A DNA stretch of 64,000 bases from Symbiodinium natans (lineage: Eukaryota > Sar > Dinophyceae > Suessiales > Symbiodiniaceae). Position 1 is the stretch's first letter, and each line of letters starts with the position of its first letter. The position numbers were made by a program, and so were the translations under genes. Location of the stretch: NCBI GenBank assembly GCA_905221605.1, contig CAJNDS010002633.1, positions 72,001-136,000 on the forward strand, in the 5' to 3' direction. Below, one piece after another: positions 32,463 to 42,320 of this stretch. The notes under the pieces were generated by a model. The model had not been told where the DNA came from and did not search any database. It worked only from the letters and a program-made list of their open reading frames with translations.

Positions 32463-33535
32463 GGGGTTAGATAGTTTAGATAGTTTAGATAGTTCAGGGG
32501 CTTCCTGAACTATCTAAACTATCTAAACTATCTAACCTCTGGCTGGGGACGACCCAGAGGGAATTGAAACTTTCTAAACTTTCTAAACTATCTAAACTAT
32601 CTAAACTATCTAACCTCCTTTTTGCTCAAAATCGAGGTTAGATAGTTTAGATAGTTTTTGGGGCTCGTCTAAACTATCTAAACTATCTAAACTATCTAAA
32701 CTATCTAACATCCTTTTCTCCCAAAATCGAGGTTAGATAGTTTAGATAGTTTAGATAGTTTAGATAGTTTAGATAGTTTAGATAGTTTAGATAGTTTAGA
32801 TAGTTTAGATAGTTTAGATAGTTTAAAAAGTTTCAAACCTCCTGGGGGCCTCCCCGGAAAGAGGTTAGATAGTTTAGATAGTTTAGATAGTTCAGGGGCT
32901 TCCTGAACTATCTAAACTATCTAAACTATCTAACCTCTGGCTGGGGACGACCCAGAGGGAATTGAAACTTTCTAAACTATCTAAACTATCTAAACTATCT
33001 AACCTCCTTTTTTCCCAAAATCGAGGTTAGATAGTTTAGATAGTTTAGGGGCTCGTCTAAACTATCTAAACTATCTAAACTATCTAAACTATCTAACCTC
33101 CTTTTTTCCCAAAATCGAGGTTAGATAGTTTAGATAGTTTAGATAGTTTAGATAGTTTAGAAAGTTTCAAACCTCCTGGGGGCCTCCCCGGAAAGAGGTT
33201 AGATAGTTTAGATAGTTTAGATAGTTCAGGGGCTTCCTGAATTATCTAAACTATCTAAACTATCTAACCTCTGGCTGAGGACGACCCAGAGGGAATTGAA
33301 ACTTTCTAAACTATCTAAACTATCTAAACTATCTAAACTATCTAACCTCCCTTTTTTCCCAAAATCGAGGTTAGATAGTTTAGATAGTTTAGGGGCTCGT
33401 CTAAACTATCTAAACTATCTAAACTATCTAAACTATCTAACCTCCTTTTCTCCCAAAATCGAGGCTAGATAGTTTAGATAGTTTAGATAGTTCAGGGGCT
33501 TCCTGAACTATCTAAACTATCTAAACTATTTAACC
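32463..33535. repeat. TTAGATAGTT inverted-repeat array
   Basis: The nonamer TTTAGATAG and its complement CTATCTAAA alternate in blocks of 2-10 units, so each block can pair with the next. Loops between blocks are short and conserved: CAGGGGCTTCCTGA, TCTGGCTGGGGACGACCCAG, TTTTTCCCAAAATCGAGG, GGGGCTCGTC and CCTGGGGGCCTCCCCGG. A unit of roughly 390 bp is repeated about 2.5 times (32463, 32865, 33200). Confidence 0.95.
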
Positions 33536-33547
33536 TCCTTCTCCAAG

Positions 33548-33604
33548 AAAGGAAAGTAATCACATAGTACCTAAAGGTCCCTCTTACATATATATATATA
33601 TATG
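33548..33604 (-). repeat. Right inverted boundary motif with (TA)n
   Basis: AAAGGAAAGTAATCACATAG, TACCTAAAGGTCC, CTCTTACA and (TA)n: the inverse of 20486-20549. The same (TA)n tract is the left flank of the next inverted pair (33604-33645 against 36376-36415). Confidence 0.7.
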
Positions 33605-33785
33605 GTCACCCCCCCCCCAATGGACCCACCGCGGGCCTTGATCTTTGCAAAAGTACCGCAAATACCGATAAAACCTATGCTGTCTGGTGATTTTCCGGTG
33701 ACCGGATTTTTGACTGTATTCCTTAATTCACCCTCTCACACACGCACGGAGGGTTTTTCTTTCTGTTGGCTTTTGTTTATAATTT

Positions 33786-35390
33786 AAGATCTAGGCATTT
33801 AAACCTAAGCCTGCAAAAAAAAACCTTAACCTTTAAACCCTGTAGGGTTAAGGTTTAAAGGTTAAGGGTTTAAGATTTAGGCATTTGAACCTATGCCGGT
33901 TTAGGCATTTGAACCTATGCCGGTAATTAAAGCTAAGCCCTTAACCTTTAAATTCTATCGGGTTGAGATTTTTACAGGTTTAGGGTTTAAGATGTAGGCA
34001 TTTAAACCTAAGCCTGCAACTAATTTTAAACCCTTAACCTTTAAACCCTGTAGGGTTAAAGTTTAGAGGCTTAGGGTTTAATATTTAGCCATTTAAACCT
34101 GTAGCCAAGCCCTTAACCTTTAAACCCTATAGGGTTAAGATTTTTAAAGGTTTAGGATATAAGATGTAGGCATTTAAACCTAATTAAGCCTGCAACTAAT
34201 TTTAAACCCTTAACCTTTAAACCCTGTTGGGCTAAGGTTTAAAGGTTTCGGGCTTAAGATTTAGGCATTTAAACCTATTCCGGCAATTTACGCTAAGCCT
34301 CTAACCTTTAAACCCTATAGGGTTAAGATATTTAAAGGTTTAGGATATAAGATGTAGGCATTTAAACCTAATTAAGCCTGCAACTAATTTTAAACCCTTA
34401 ACCTTTAAACCCTGTTGGGCTAAGGTTTAAAGGTTTCGGGCTTAAGATTTAGGCATTTAAACCTATTCCGGCAATTTACGCTAAGCCTCTAACCTTTAAA
34501 CCCTATAGGGTTAAGATATTTAAAGGTTTAGGGTTTAAGTTTAAGGTTTAGGTATTTAGACCTATGCCGGCAGTTCATATTGAACCCTTAACCTTAAACC
34601 CCATAGGGATGAGATTTAAAGGTTTAGGATTCTTTACTTAGACATTTAAATCCAAGCTGACGATTCAACCTAAACCCTTAACCTTTAAACCCTATAGGGT
34701 GAAGGTTTAAAGTTTTAGGGTTTAAGATTCAGACATTTAAACCTAAGACAGCGATTAACACTAAGCCCTTAACCTTTAAACCCTATAGGGTTAAGGTTTA
34801 AAGGTTTGGGGTTTAAGATTCAGGCATTTAAAGCTAAGTATGTAATCAATTTGTCACCCTTAACACCTCTAAACTCTGTAGTGTGAAGGTTTAAAGGCTT
34901 AGGGTTTAAAAAAACCTAAGCCCCCTAAGCCCATAGAGTTTAAACCTTAAGGGTTTAAGGTTTACGCATCTATTCCTTAACCCTAAACCCTCTAGGGTCA
35001 GGACCCTAAAGCCCTCGGCAATCAAGCCTAAACCCTTGACCTTCAAACCCCATAGGATGAAGGTTTAAAGGTTTGGGGTTTAAGACTTAGGCATTTAAAC
35101 CTAGAGGGCATTTAAGCCTTAATCCTAAACCCTTTAGGGTCAGAACCTTAGCACCCTATAGGGGTCTAGCACGTTCAAAGGCTTGAACCCTACAGGCGCT
35201 GAAGGTATACATGTCCTATCGGTTTTTAAACCATTACACCCTGTAAGAAGGTTTAGGGTCTTTTCGGGGTCTATCTCTAAATTTCTCACGGGGTTAACCC
35301 TGCAGGGTTTAAAGTTAAAGGTTTAGGGTTAAAGGTTAAGGCAATACCTATAGGATTAGAACCTTATAACCCTGTAGTGCGCTTAAACCC
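33786..35390. repeat. AACCTTTAAACCC palindromic satellite
   Basis: Repeating fold-backs such as CCCTTAACCTTTAAACCC, TGTAGGG, TTAAGGTTTAAAGG, separated by GATTTAGGCATTTAAACC and TAAGCCTGCAA linkers. Period is about 170-190 bp near 33850-34560, and two adjacent units at about 34140-34330 and 34330-34520 are nearly identical. It degenerates to the right into telomere-like CCCTAAA/GGTTTAGGG words. Confidence 0.9.
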
Positions 35391-36262
35391 CTAAAACTTA
35401 ACCATCTTTTTCTCGAGAAAACCAAACAAACCAAAAAAACCAAAAAAACCATCTTTTCCAAAACTATGGGGCTGGGGCCTCCAAAAGATGGTTTTTTTGG
35501 TTTTCTCGAGAAAAAGATGGTTTTTTTGGTTCGAAACCATCTTTTGCTCGAGAAAAAGATGGTTTTTGAGCAGCCGCCCTTCGAAAAACCATCTTTTTCT
35601 CGAGAAAAAGATGGTTTTTAGAGATCTTACCCTGGAAAAACCATCTTTTTCTCGAGAAAAAGATGGTTTCCGGAGGTCTTGTCCTGGTAAAACCATCTTT
35701 TTCTCGAGAAAAAGATGGTTTTTGGAGGTCTTCTCCTGGTAAAAACATCTTTTTCTCGAGAAAACGATGGTTTCGAACCAAAAAACCATCTTTTTCTCGA
35801 GAAAACCAAAAAAACCAAAAAAACCAAAAAAAACAAAAAAACCATCTTTTCCAAAACTATGGGGCTGGGGCCTCCAAAAGATGGTTTTTTTGGTTTTCTC
35901 GAGAAAAAGATGGTTTTTTTGGTTCGAAACCATCTTTTTCTCGAGAAAAAGATGGTTTTTGAGCAGCCGCCCTTCGAAAAACCATCTTTTTCTCGAGAAA
36001 AAGATGGTTTTTAGAGATCTTACCCTGGAAAAACCATCTTTTTCTCGAGAAAAAGATGGTTTCCGGAGGTCTTGTCCTGGTAAAACCATCTTTTTCTCGA
36101 GTAAAAGATGGTTTTTGGAGGTCTTCTCCTGGTAAAACCATCTTTTTCTCGAGAAAAAGATGGTTTCGAACCAAAAAAACCATCTTTTTCTCGAGAAAAC
36201 CAAAAAAACCATCTTTTGGAGGCCCCAGCCCCATAGTTTTGGAAAAGATGGTTTTTTTTGTT
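35391..36262. repeat. CATCTTTTTCTCGAG palindrome array
   Basis: At least a dozen copies of a 26-bp palindrome centred on CTCGAG (CCATCTTTTTCTCGAG and its complement) are joined by short spacers such as GTTTTTGGAGGTCTTCTCC. A block of about 410 bp starting at 35466 is repeated at 35875. The outer ends (GGGGCTGGGGCCTCC at 35470 and its inverse near 36220) make the whole array one large inverted repeat. Frames up to 273 codons exist on both strands but are products of the repeat. Confidence 0.95.
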
Positions 36263-36413
36263 TTTTTGTTTTTTTTTGTTTTTTTTGGTTTTTTGGATTT
36301 TTTTGGTTTGTTGGTTTTTGTTAGTTTCTTGTTTTGTTGTTTTTTGCCTTGATCTGGCTAGGACTCGGCTGCCATCCGCGGTGGGTCCATTGGGGGGGGG
36401 GGGGGGGGGAGCA

Positions 36414-36745
36414 TATATATATATATATATATATATATTACTATATTATGTTACGTTACTACTCTATTCCGTTATATTGTATATATAATATGTTATGTTA
36501 TATTACATGATATTATATTATATTATATTATATTATAGTATATTATGTTATGTTATGTTATGTTATATTATTTTATGTTATGTTATGTTATGTTATGTCA
36601 TGTTATATTATTATGTTATATGATATGATATTATATATGCATATATATATATATATTATATTATATATCTGTACATTTTGTTCATTACTTTTACATTTTC
36701 CTATTTATCAGTCATGTACATATATATATATATATACACACATTT
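36414..36745. repeat. AT-rich simple-sequence region
   Basis: (AT)n at 36414-36437, then TTATATTA/GTTATGTTAT pentamer-like repeats, and (TA)n at 36718-36738 followed by CACACA/GTGTGT. No feature other than simple sequence is seen. Confidence 0.9.
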
Positions 36746-37085
36746 TTGTGTGTGTCTATTTTCATGTCCTAGCCTTCTTCGTAAAGTTGTCTGTTGAGAC
36801 TGGCTGCTTTTCCCAGGTCGTCCCTTCCAGATGCGCTGGCGCTACTTTCGTGGCACGTGGAGAGCCGCCTTGCTGAGGAGGCAAGACAATCCGTTGCGTG
36901 AGGTCCCGGGGCGGTTTAGGGTTTAGGGTTTAGGGTCGAGGTATTCCCTGGTTTTAGGCTGCGTTGCACACGTTTGCCCGGGGGAAAGTTGGTTCTACTC
37001 CAACTGCTGCTTCTACTCCGTTGTTTTGGGCTGGGGTTTGGGGGCTGGCGTTTGGGGGGGCTGGGGTTTGGGGGGGCTTGGGGGG

Positions 37086-37325
37086 GAGGGGGTTGGGAAC
37101 GTCCTGTTTCTAACAACTTGTTTCAACCCGCGGGGTGGGGGGGGGGGGGGGGTGGAGGCTGGGAACGTCCTGTTTCTAACTACAAGTTTCAACCCGCGGG
37201 GTTGGGGGTGGGGGGGGTGGGGGGGGTGGGTGGGGGGAGGTTGGGAACGTCCTGTTTCTAACTACAAGTTTCAACCCGTGGGGTTGGGGGGGGGGGGGGG
37301 GTTGGGAACGTCCTGCTTCTAAGTA
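37086..37325 (+). repeat. About 72-bp tandem repeat, four units
   Basis: GGGAACGTCCTGTTTCTAAC, TACAAGTTTCAACCCG and a G-rich run of variable length recur near 37095, 37161, 37232 and 37304. The G-runs (up to 17 bases) differ between units. Confidence 0.9.
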
Positions 37326-37644
37326 CATGTTTCAACCCGAATCCCTCAAACAGAGGCCCCAAAGTTTCAAGTTCGAATTCTCAATCCTCCCCAAACCCAG
37401 ACGCTGAAACATGAGCTCACCTGTCAGGGCATAAACTGCAGTCCTGCATGGGGTCACTTTTATATGTCAGGCGTCTGCTTACTAACGGTAATCAAGCCCT
37501 AAGCACAAGCCCGAACCATGTGTAAACTACTTCACAGTCTATTGCTGCAGCCAAAAAAGTGCAGATACACAAACATCAGCGGGCCCCATTTCTCGAAGCA
37601 TTCGTGTTTCCAAACTAGCAACTTCGAAGTTCGTAGTTCTAAAT

Positions 37645-37959
37645 TTGAAAGAATGTGAACATGGACGATACAGCTACAACACGTTCTACATGTACTTGAT
37701 GTTGCCAAGTGTCTTTTCTTCAGGGCTCAAACTCATCGCGCCTGCCACTCTTTTCGACTCTGTCTTACAAAGCTACTCTACACCACAACTAACATGCTAC
37801 CATAACATGTCCTACAACGACCCGCGTTGCCCACAAATCTGCGGGCAAACGTGTGCGACGCGTCCTGGTTTTAGGGTTGAGGTTCCCTTCTACGTCCCTT
37901 CAAGCCAAAAAAAGGCACCCTTTTTTTTTCCTAGGTCACTCTTGGGTTTAGGCGTTTAG
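37645..37959 (+). CDS. Unrecognised ORF in a unique island
   Basis: A 104-codon frame in the longest non-repetitive stretch of this part. Its first 75 codons (KECEHGRYSYNTFYMYLM ... MSYNDPRCPQICGQTCATRP) are Cys/Tyr-rich and look mixed. The last part runs through TTTTAGGGTT and CTTGGGTTTAGG telomere-like words. The listed start is not a strong context. Could be an exon of a Cys-rich extracellular protein, but this is a guess. Confidence 0.15.
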   Translation: MKECEHGRYSYNTFYMYLMLPSVFSSGLKLIAPATLFDSVLQSYSTPQLTCYHNMSYNDPRCPQICGQTCATRPGFRVEVPFYVPSSQKKAPFFFPRSLLGLGV

Positions 37960-38070
37960 GCTCCCGTACGTAAAGACTTGGAATTGAAACAAGAAGAGCC
38001 ACGTGCACTCTGGGATCTCGTTCTGGCCTACTTTCGCAAAGCTTCTTGTGCCCGTTCCAAGCGCCACTGA
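37960..38070 (+). CDS. Candidate exon opened by a TTTAG acceptor
   Basis: Immediately after GGCGTTTAG| the frame reads APVRKDLELKQEEPRALWDL and VLAYFRKASCARSKRH, then TGA. It is strongly helical and charged, unlike the surrounding repeats. The acceptor would be a telomere-type TTTAG|G. The fold-back element F1 follows 25 bp later. It would be a last exon or a fragment. Family not recognised. Confidence 0.35.
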   Translation, partial: APVRKDLELKQEEPRALWDLVLAYFRKASCARSKRH

Positions 38071-38095
38071 AACTCCGGTTCCCCTGACTACCTGC

Positions 38096-38207
38096 GTAGC
38101 CCAGTAGTGGTACCCTTTTCCCTTTTTGTTAGTTCAAGGTTCCCTTTTAAGGTAACCAGCCCGAGAAAGGGCACCCATTTTCCCAATACATGGGTACTGG
38201 GCTACCA
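38096..38207. mobile_element. Small fold-back element, family F1
   Basis: Inverted ends GTAGCCCAGTAGTGGTACCC and GGGTACTGGGCTACC; 112 bp. The second copy at 42233-42320 shares the ends and interior words (GGTACCCTTT, CCCTTTTTNGTTA, AAGTGCCC/AAGGGCACCC). MITE-like. Confidence 0.7.
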
Positions 38208-38936
38208 AAAGCTAGAAGGGAAACTCGTGCTGCTGGCGCGACAGCTGTGACCTGAGTGTTTTTCATGTCGATGTCATGTCCGTTGCCTTAGCATTGATGC
38301 TCGAGCTTGCCACCCATGCTATCCTCAAGCCTGAACCGGGGATGCAAAACAACTCGAAAACCAAAAAAACAAACACCTAAACCCTAAACCCTAAACCCCT
38401 TAACCCCTTAACCCCTTAACCCCTAAACCCCTAAACCCCTAAGCCCCTAAACCCCTAAACCCCTAGACCCCTAAACCCCTAAACCCTAAACCCTAAACCC
38501 TAAACCCCAAGACCGTGGCGCTTTGGCCGCTGACGCATCAGGTCGCCCGGAACACGACATCCACTCCAGACAGCGTGGGGGTAGGAGCCGCCACGTGGAT
38601 CGTTCCGCGGGGGCTTTAGCCGAAAGCACCCATTCCCAGAAGACCATGAGCCCTGAACCCTAGACCCCTAAACCCTAAAGTTATTCCTAAACCTTAAAAC
38701 CCTAAATTCCTAAAACCTTAAAACCCTAAATTCCTAACCCTAAACCCCTAAACCCTAATGTCCTAAACCCTAAAACCCTAAAATCCTGGACATGGCTCAG
38801 GGTGAGGTGCCGGTGTAGACCTTCAACCTGGCTTTCTCTCAAAAAAAGGCCCCTAAACCCTTAAACCCTAAACCCCTAAACCAGGGTTTAGGGTTTAGGG
38901 TTTAGGCCCAAGACCCTAAACCCTAAAACCTCGCAG

Positions 38937-39020
38937 GAGCCGTGCTGGTGCTGATGCTCGAGCTGCGCGCGCTCCTCTTGCGCGCGAAGGCCGAGCAACA
39001 GCAGGCGGGATCTGGCGCAG
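38937..39020 (+). CDS. Candidate exon, Leu/Ala-rich helix
   Basis: After CTCGCAG|G the frame reads GAVLVLMLELRALLLRAKAE, then QQQAGSGA, to GGCGCAGG|GTTGAG. High GC (about 70%) makes a chance frame easy, but an amphipathic or transmembrane-like helix followed by Gln-rich sequence is coherent. The 3' end TCTGGCGCAGGG recurs at 39148-39160. Confidence 0.25.
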
Positions 39021-39734
39021 GGTTGAGGGTTTGTAAGCATTAGCCTGACAGAAGGGTTTAGGGTTTAGAGTTAGGGTTTAGGGTTTAGAGTTAGGGTTTA
39101 GGGTTTGGGGTTTAGGGTTTAGGGTTTCGGGTTTAGGGTTTAGGGTTATCTGGCGCAGGGCTTAGGGTTTATAAGCTTTAGGGTTTGAGGGACTCTATGA
39201 GCCCTCCCGGTTAGGGAAGATGACGTTCATATTGCAAAACAGGCGTCCCAAAATGATCGTGGGAGCAATCCCCTCCCCCCAATATTGCCCCCAAATATCA
39301 AAAACCCCAATATACCGGAATATGACCATTATACTGGGGGTATTTAATATTAGGGCGTAGGGGGGGGTTTGTGTTTACGGAAGGGGATTATGTCCCTAGT
39401 TCATGCATATGGAAAGCCCTGCGTTCTCCGAGGCTTGCAGGGCTTGAGAGGGTGAAGGGGTTCAGGGTTTAGGGTTTAGGGTTTAGGGTTTAGGGTTTAG
39501 GGTTTAGGGTTTAGGGGGCAGAATTCACACATCGTTGGGTGGGTACCCTTTTGGCCCCTGGTTGGGTCTTGGGCTTCTTTGCGTTGTCAAAACCTGGCGG
39601 GCACCCTAGACTCTTAGGCCTTAAACCCTCAACGCCCGACTTCTTTATGAATGGTTATATGGGAAGAGGAAGTATTGGATTCATAACTGAAGCTACGTGA
39701 AAGATTCTAAGTTCCTATTAATTATATTTCGCGA

Positions 39735-39990
39735 AGAAGAAGAGAATGAGAGTGGGAGTGGGAGTGGGAGTGAGTGTGAGAGTGAGCGTGAGCGTGAGAG
39801 TCAGAGAGTCAGAGAGTCAGAGAGTCAGAGAGTCAGAGAGTCAGAGAGTCAGAGAGTCAGAGAGTCAGAGAGTCAGAGAGTCAGAGAGTGAGAGAGTGAG
39901 AGAGTGAGAGAATGAGAGAGTGAGAGAGTGAGACTGTGAGACTGCGAGACTGTGAGACTGTGAGACTGTGTGTGTGTGTGTGTGTGTTGT
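39735..39990 (+). repeat. GTCAGAGA octamer minisatellite with graded variants
   Basis: (GTGGGA)n grades into AGTGAG/CGTGAG, then 11 perfect GAGTCAGA octamers, then GAGTGAGA, then GTGAGACT, and ends in (GT)n at 39965-39986. The ordered change of unit along the array suggests stepwise expansion of neighbouring variants. A 64-codon frame (SESQRVRE repeats) is a by-product. Confidence 0.95.
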
Positions 39991-40263
39991 TTCTGCTGCT
40001 CAAAGTGTAAACATGTCCTTTGCACAGGGTTTTAGGGCATTTGGGTTTAGGGAGACCCAAACCCGAAACCCCTTCAACCCTAGACCCTAACTAGCCCTCC
40101 TTATCGAGCCACGAGTTTGTTGAACCACCTTAAGAGGGTGTCCTTTTGCACCCTAAACCCTAAACACTTAAGCCCTTAAGCCTTAAACCCTTAAACCCGA
40201 ACCCTAAACCCTACACCCTTCAATCGGTCAGCCCCGAAGCCCTAAGCCCCTTAAGCCCTTAAA

Positions 40264-40367
40264 CCCGAAAACCTGAGATCAGAGATGCAGGCTCGGGACA
40301 TGGTCTTCCTGCGACTTGCGTGGCGTGGCACCTCCTCGTTGGCTGCCGCGTGGGGGATGCCCAGCGG
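40264..40367 (+). CDS. Candidate exon, unrecognised
   Basis: The frame reads LRSEMQARDMVFLRLAWRG and TSSLAAAWGMPSG and ends in TAG, or at a donor GCGG|GTAGGT whose continuation is TTTAGGG. An internal ATG at 40285 could be a start. Composition is protein-like. No family recognised. Confidence 0.3.
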
Positions 40368-40630
40368 GTAGGTTTAGGGTTTTGGGTTTAGGGTTTGGGG
40401 TTTAGGGTTCAGGGTTCAGGGTTCAGGGTTCAGTGTTCAGGGTTCAGGGTTCAGGGTTTGGGCTACAGGGTTTAGGGTTTAATTAGGGTTTAGGGTGCAG
40501 AGGTTTTCTTAAGGGGTCATACGGGATCATTCGGGGTATAGGGCCTAGAGCCTAGGGGCTGTTAGGAAAAGTGCATAGGCCGAGCCCTGGATAAATCTTC
40601 AGGGTGTTCGGGCACCGGGGAGCCGACGTA

Positions 40631-40729
40631 GCCCTAAACCCTAAACCCTAAACCCTAAACCCTAAACCCTAAACCCTAAACCCTAAACCCTAAACCCTAA
40701 ACCCTAAACCCTAAACCCTAAACCCTAAG
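40631..40729 (-). repeat. CCCTAAA array, about 14 units
   Basis: Perfect heptamers. After a 120-bp island, TTTAGGG repeats follow at 40849-40910. Confidence 0.95.
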
Positions 40730-41157
40730 CGTTTTGATTTTGGGGAGGATGAGGCGATTTGAGGATTTTGGGTGTCAGGCCATGCCCTGGGGACCACATA
40801 AACCCCCAAATTGGGGTCACATACCCTGTACTACTCTACATCCTTATAGGGTTTAGGGTTTAGGGTTTAGGGTTTAGGATTCGGGGTTTAGGGTTTAGGG
40901 TTTGAACAATAAAGCCTTTTAGGTAAAAAATGTTGTCGAGGAGGTGGCATCAGTCTCCAGAGCCCCAATTAGGCACACAGCGTCAAAACCCTACGCCTGA
41001 ACCTGCTTGGAGGTTCAGGGTACTTATAACCCAATTATAAGAGTAGTTAGAACCCACTTCTAAGCCCTTAAGTACCCAACAAAGATATGCTTGGGCTATC
41101 ACCTGAACCCTAAACCCCAAACCCGAAACCCTAACCCTAAAATCTAAACCCTAAACC

Positions 41158-41189
<32 letters not shown>

Positions 41190-41473
41190 ACCCTAAACCC
41201 TAAACCTATACCATGAACCTCCAAGTGGAGCAAGTCCGAGGCCTAAGATCCCCGTAGGATGTCAGCCGCAAGGAGCCTCCGTAACCCTGAGCTCTTATAA
41301 ATAGAAGCCCTGAACCCTAAGCCCGAAACCCTAAGCCCTAAGCCCTAAAACCCTAGACCCTAAACCCTAAGCCCTAAACCCTAAACCCTAAACCCTAAAC
41401 CCTAAACCCTAAACCCTAAACCCTAAACCCTAAACCCTAAACCCTAAACCCTAAACCCAACTCTCCATCCCAG

Positions 41474-41529
41474 CGCGGCATAGAGGCTGGGCCCTTCGAC
41501 GCTGGAGTTTGGCTGGGAGCTGTATGGAG
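41474..41529 (+). CDS. Candidate exon, unrecognised
   Basis: After CATCCCAG| the frame reads RGIEAGPFDAGVWLGAVWR to a donor-like GGAG|GTCATT. It stays open beyond. The island is flanked by CCCTAAA on the left and TTTAGGG on the right. Short, and no family recognised. Confidence 0.25.
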
Positions 41530-41569
41530 GTCATTAGGGCTTGAGGGTTTAGGCATGATTGGGGTTTAG

Positions 41570-41675
41570 GGTTTAGGGGTTTAGGGGTTTAGGGGTTTAG
41601 GGGTTTAGGGGTTTAGGGGTTTAGGGGTTTAGGGGTTTAGGGGTTTAGGGGTTTAGGGGTTTAGGGGTTTAGGGC
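41570..41675 (+). repeat. GGGGTTTA octamer array, about 13 units
   Basis: Perfect octamers, one G longer than the telomeric heptamer, embedded between normal TTTAGGG runs. Comparable CCCCTAAA octamers lie at 38390-38480 and 46090-46200. Confidence 0.95.
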
Positions 41676-41792
41676 TTGGGGTTTAGGGTTTAGGGTTTAT
41701 TTAGGGTTAGGGGTTTAGAGTTTAGGGCTAGGGGTTTAGGGTTTAGGGGTTTAGGGCTTAGGGTTTAGGGTTTAGGGTTTGGGGAGCTTACG

Positions 41793-42026
41793 GTGCGGGA
41801 TTTAAGACTTACAGGGCTATCTAAGCCATTATCGGACGGCGACCTTCGGGGCTTAATGCCCCGGGCCATCCGGGGTAGAGTCCTGGGTAAAGGGTCTACA
41901 AGGAGGGGCATCCCTTGCTATACTAACTATATTTGCTGCTTCCTTCAGAGTCGGAATTCGGGTCGGAACAGTGTCCTGTTTCGGAATTCGGGCCGGTCGA
42001 AGGTGACAAAAAAGTCTGCAAATTGA
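41793..42026 (+). CDS. Unrecognised ORF in a unique island
   Basis: A 77-codon frame from a GTG codon. The first half (RDLRLTGLSKPLSDGDLRGL, then MPRAIRGRVLGKGSTRRG) looks protein-like. The second half carries a duplicated GTCGGAATTCGGG/TTTCGGAATTCGGG sequence. No ATG start and no domain recognised. It could be an exon with an acceptor in the preceding TTTGGGGAG. Confidence 0.2.
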   Translation: MRDLRLTGLSKPLSDGDLRGLMPRAIRGRVLGKGSTRRGIPCYTNYICCFLQSRNSGRNSVLFRNSGRSKVTKKSAN

Positions 42027-42232
42027 AAGGAGTGTCCTGTTTCGCAACTCACATAGCTTTCACATATTAATATAAATGTGACAGAGGGACTCACCGGTAG
42101 TAAACGCCCAGCAATCAACACTGAGGCATTGCAGCTATGACGGTATGACTTGAGAACGCCTCGCCGTTCAATAGCCTGGGAGCGCCACAACAATCAACAC
42201 TTCTGGAGCTTTCACCCCTTCACCCTAAACCT

Positions 42233-42320
42233 TGGTAGCTCAGTGGTACCCTTTACCCTTTTTTTGTTATGGGTTACCTTAAAAAAGTGCCCTGATTATA
42301 ATATGGTTACTGGGCTGCCA
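42233..42320. mobile_element. Small fold-back element, family F1, copy 2
   Basis: Ends TGGTAGCTCAGTGGTACC and GGTTACTGGGCTGCCA; 88 bp. See 38096-38207 for the shared interior. Confidence 0.7.

Larger units (their letters stand above)
20479..33604. mobile_element. 13.1 kb composite satellite block with inverted ends
   Basis: The left end is (AT)n at 20486-20508 followed by GTGCCATGGACCTTTAGG and TATAATGTGATTACTTGC. The right end is the inverse, GTAATCACATAGTACC, TAAAGGTCC, CTCTTACA and (TA)n at 33588-33603. Inside are polypurine repeats, two arrays of a 60-bp satellite, an 88-bp satellite, the TTAGATAGTT array and two small fold-backs. No transposase or integrase is seen. Whether this is one mobile unit or a repeat block framed by two independent insertions is undecided. 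Confidence 0.4.
33588..36440. mobile_element. 2.85 kb composite with inverted ends next to (AT)n
   Basis: The left end is (TA)n, ATGGTCACCCCCCCCCC, AATGGACCCACCGCGGG, CCTTGATC. The right end is the inverse at about 36376-36440: CCGCGGTGGGTCCATTGG, poly-G, AGCAT, (AT)n. Inside are about 140 bp of unique sequence, the AACCTTTAAACCC array and the CTCGAG palindrome array. Interior and ends carry no recognisable protein. Abutting composites share the (TA)n tract at 33588-33603. Confidence 0.45.

Noticed and set aside
35391-36234. 273-codon frame with repeated SFSREKDGF
   Set aside because: Reading of the CTCGAG palindrome array. Sense and antisense frames give nearly the same peptide because the DNA is palindromic.
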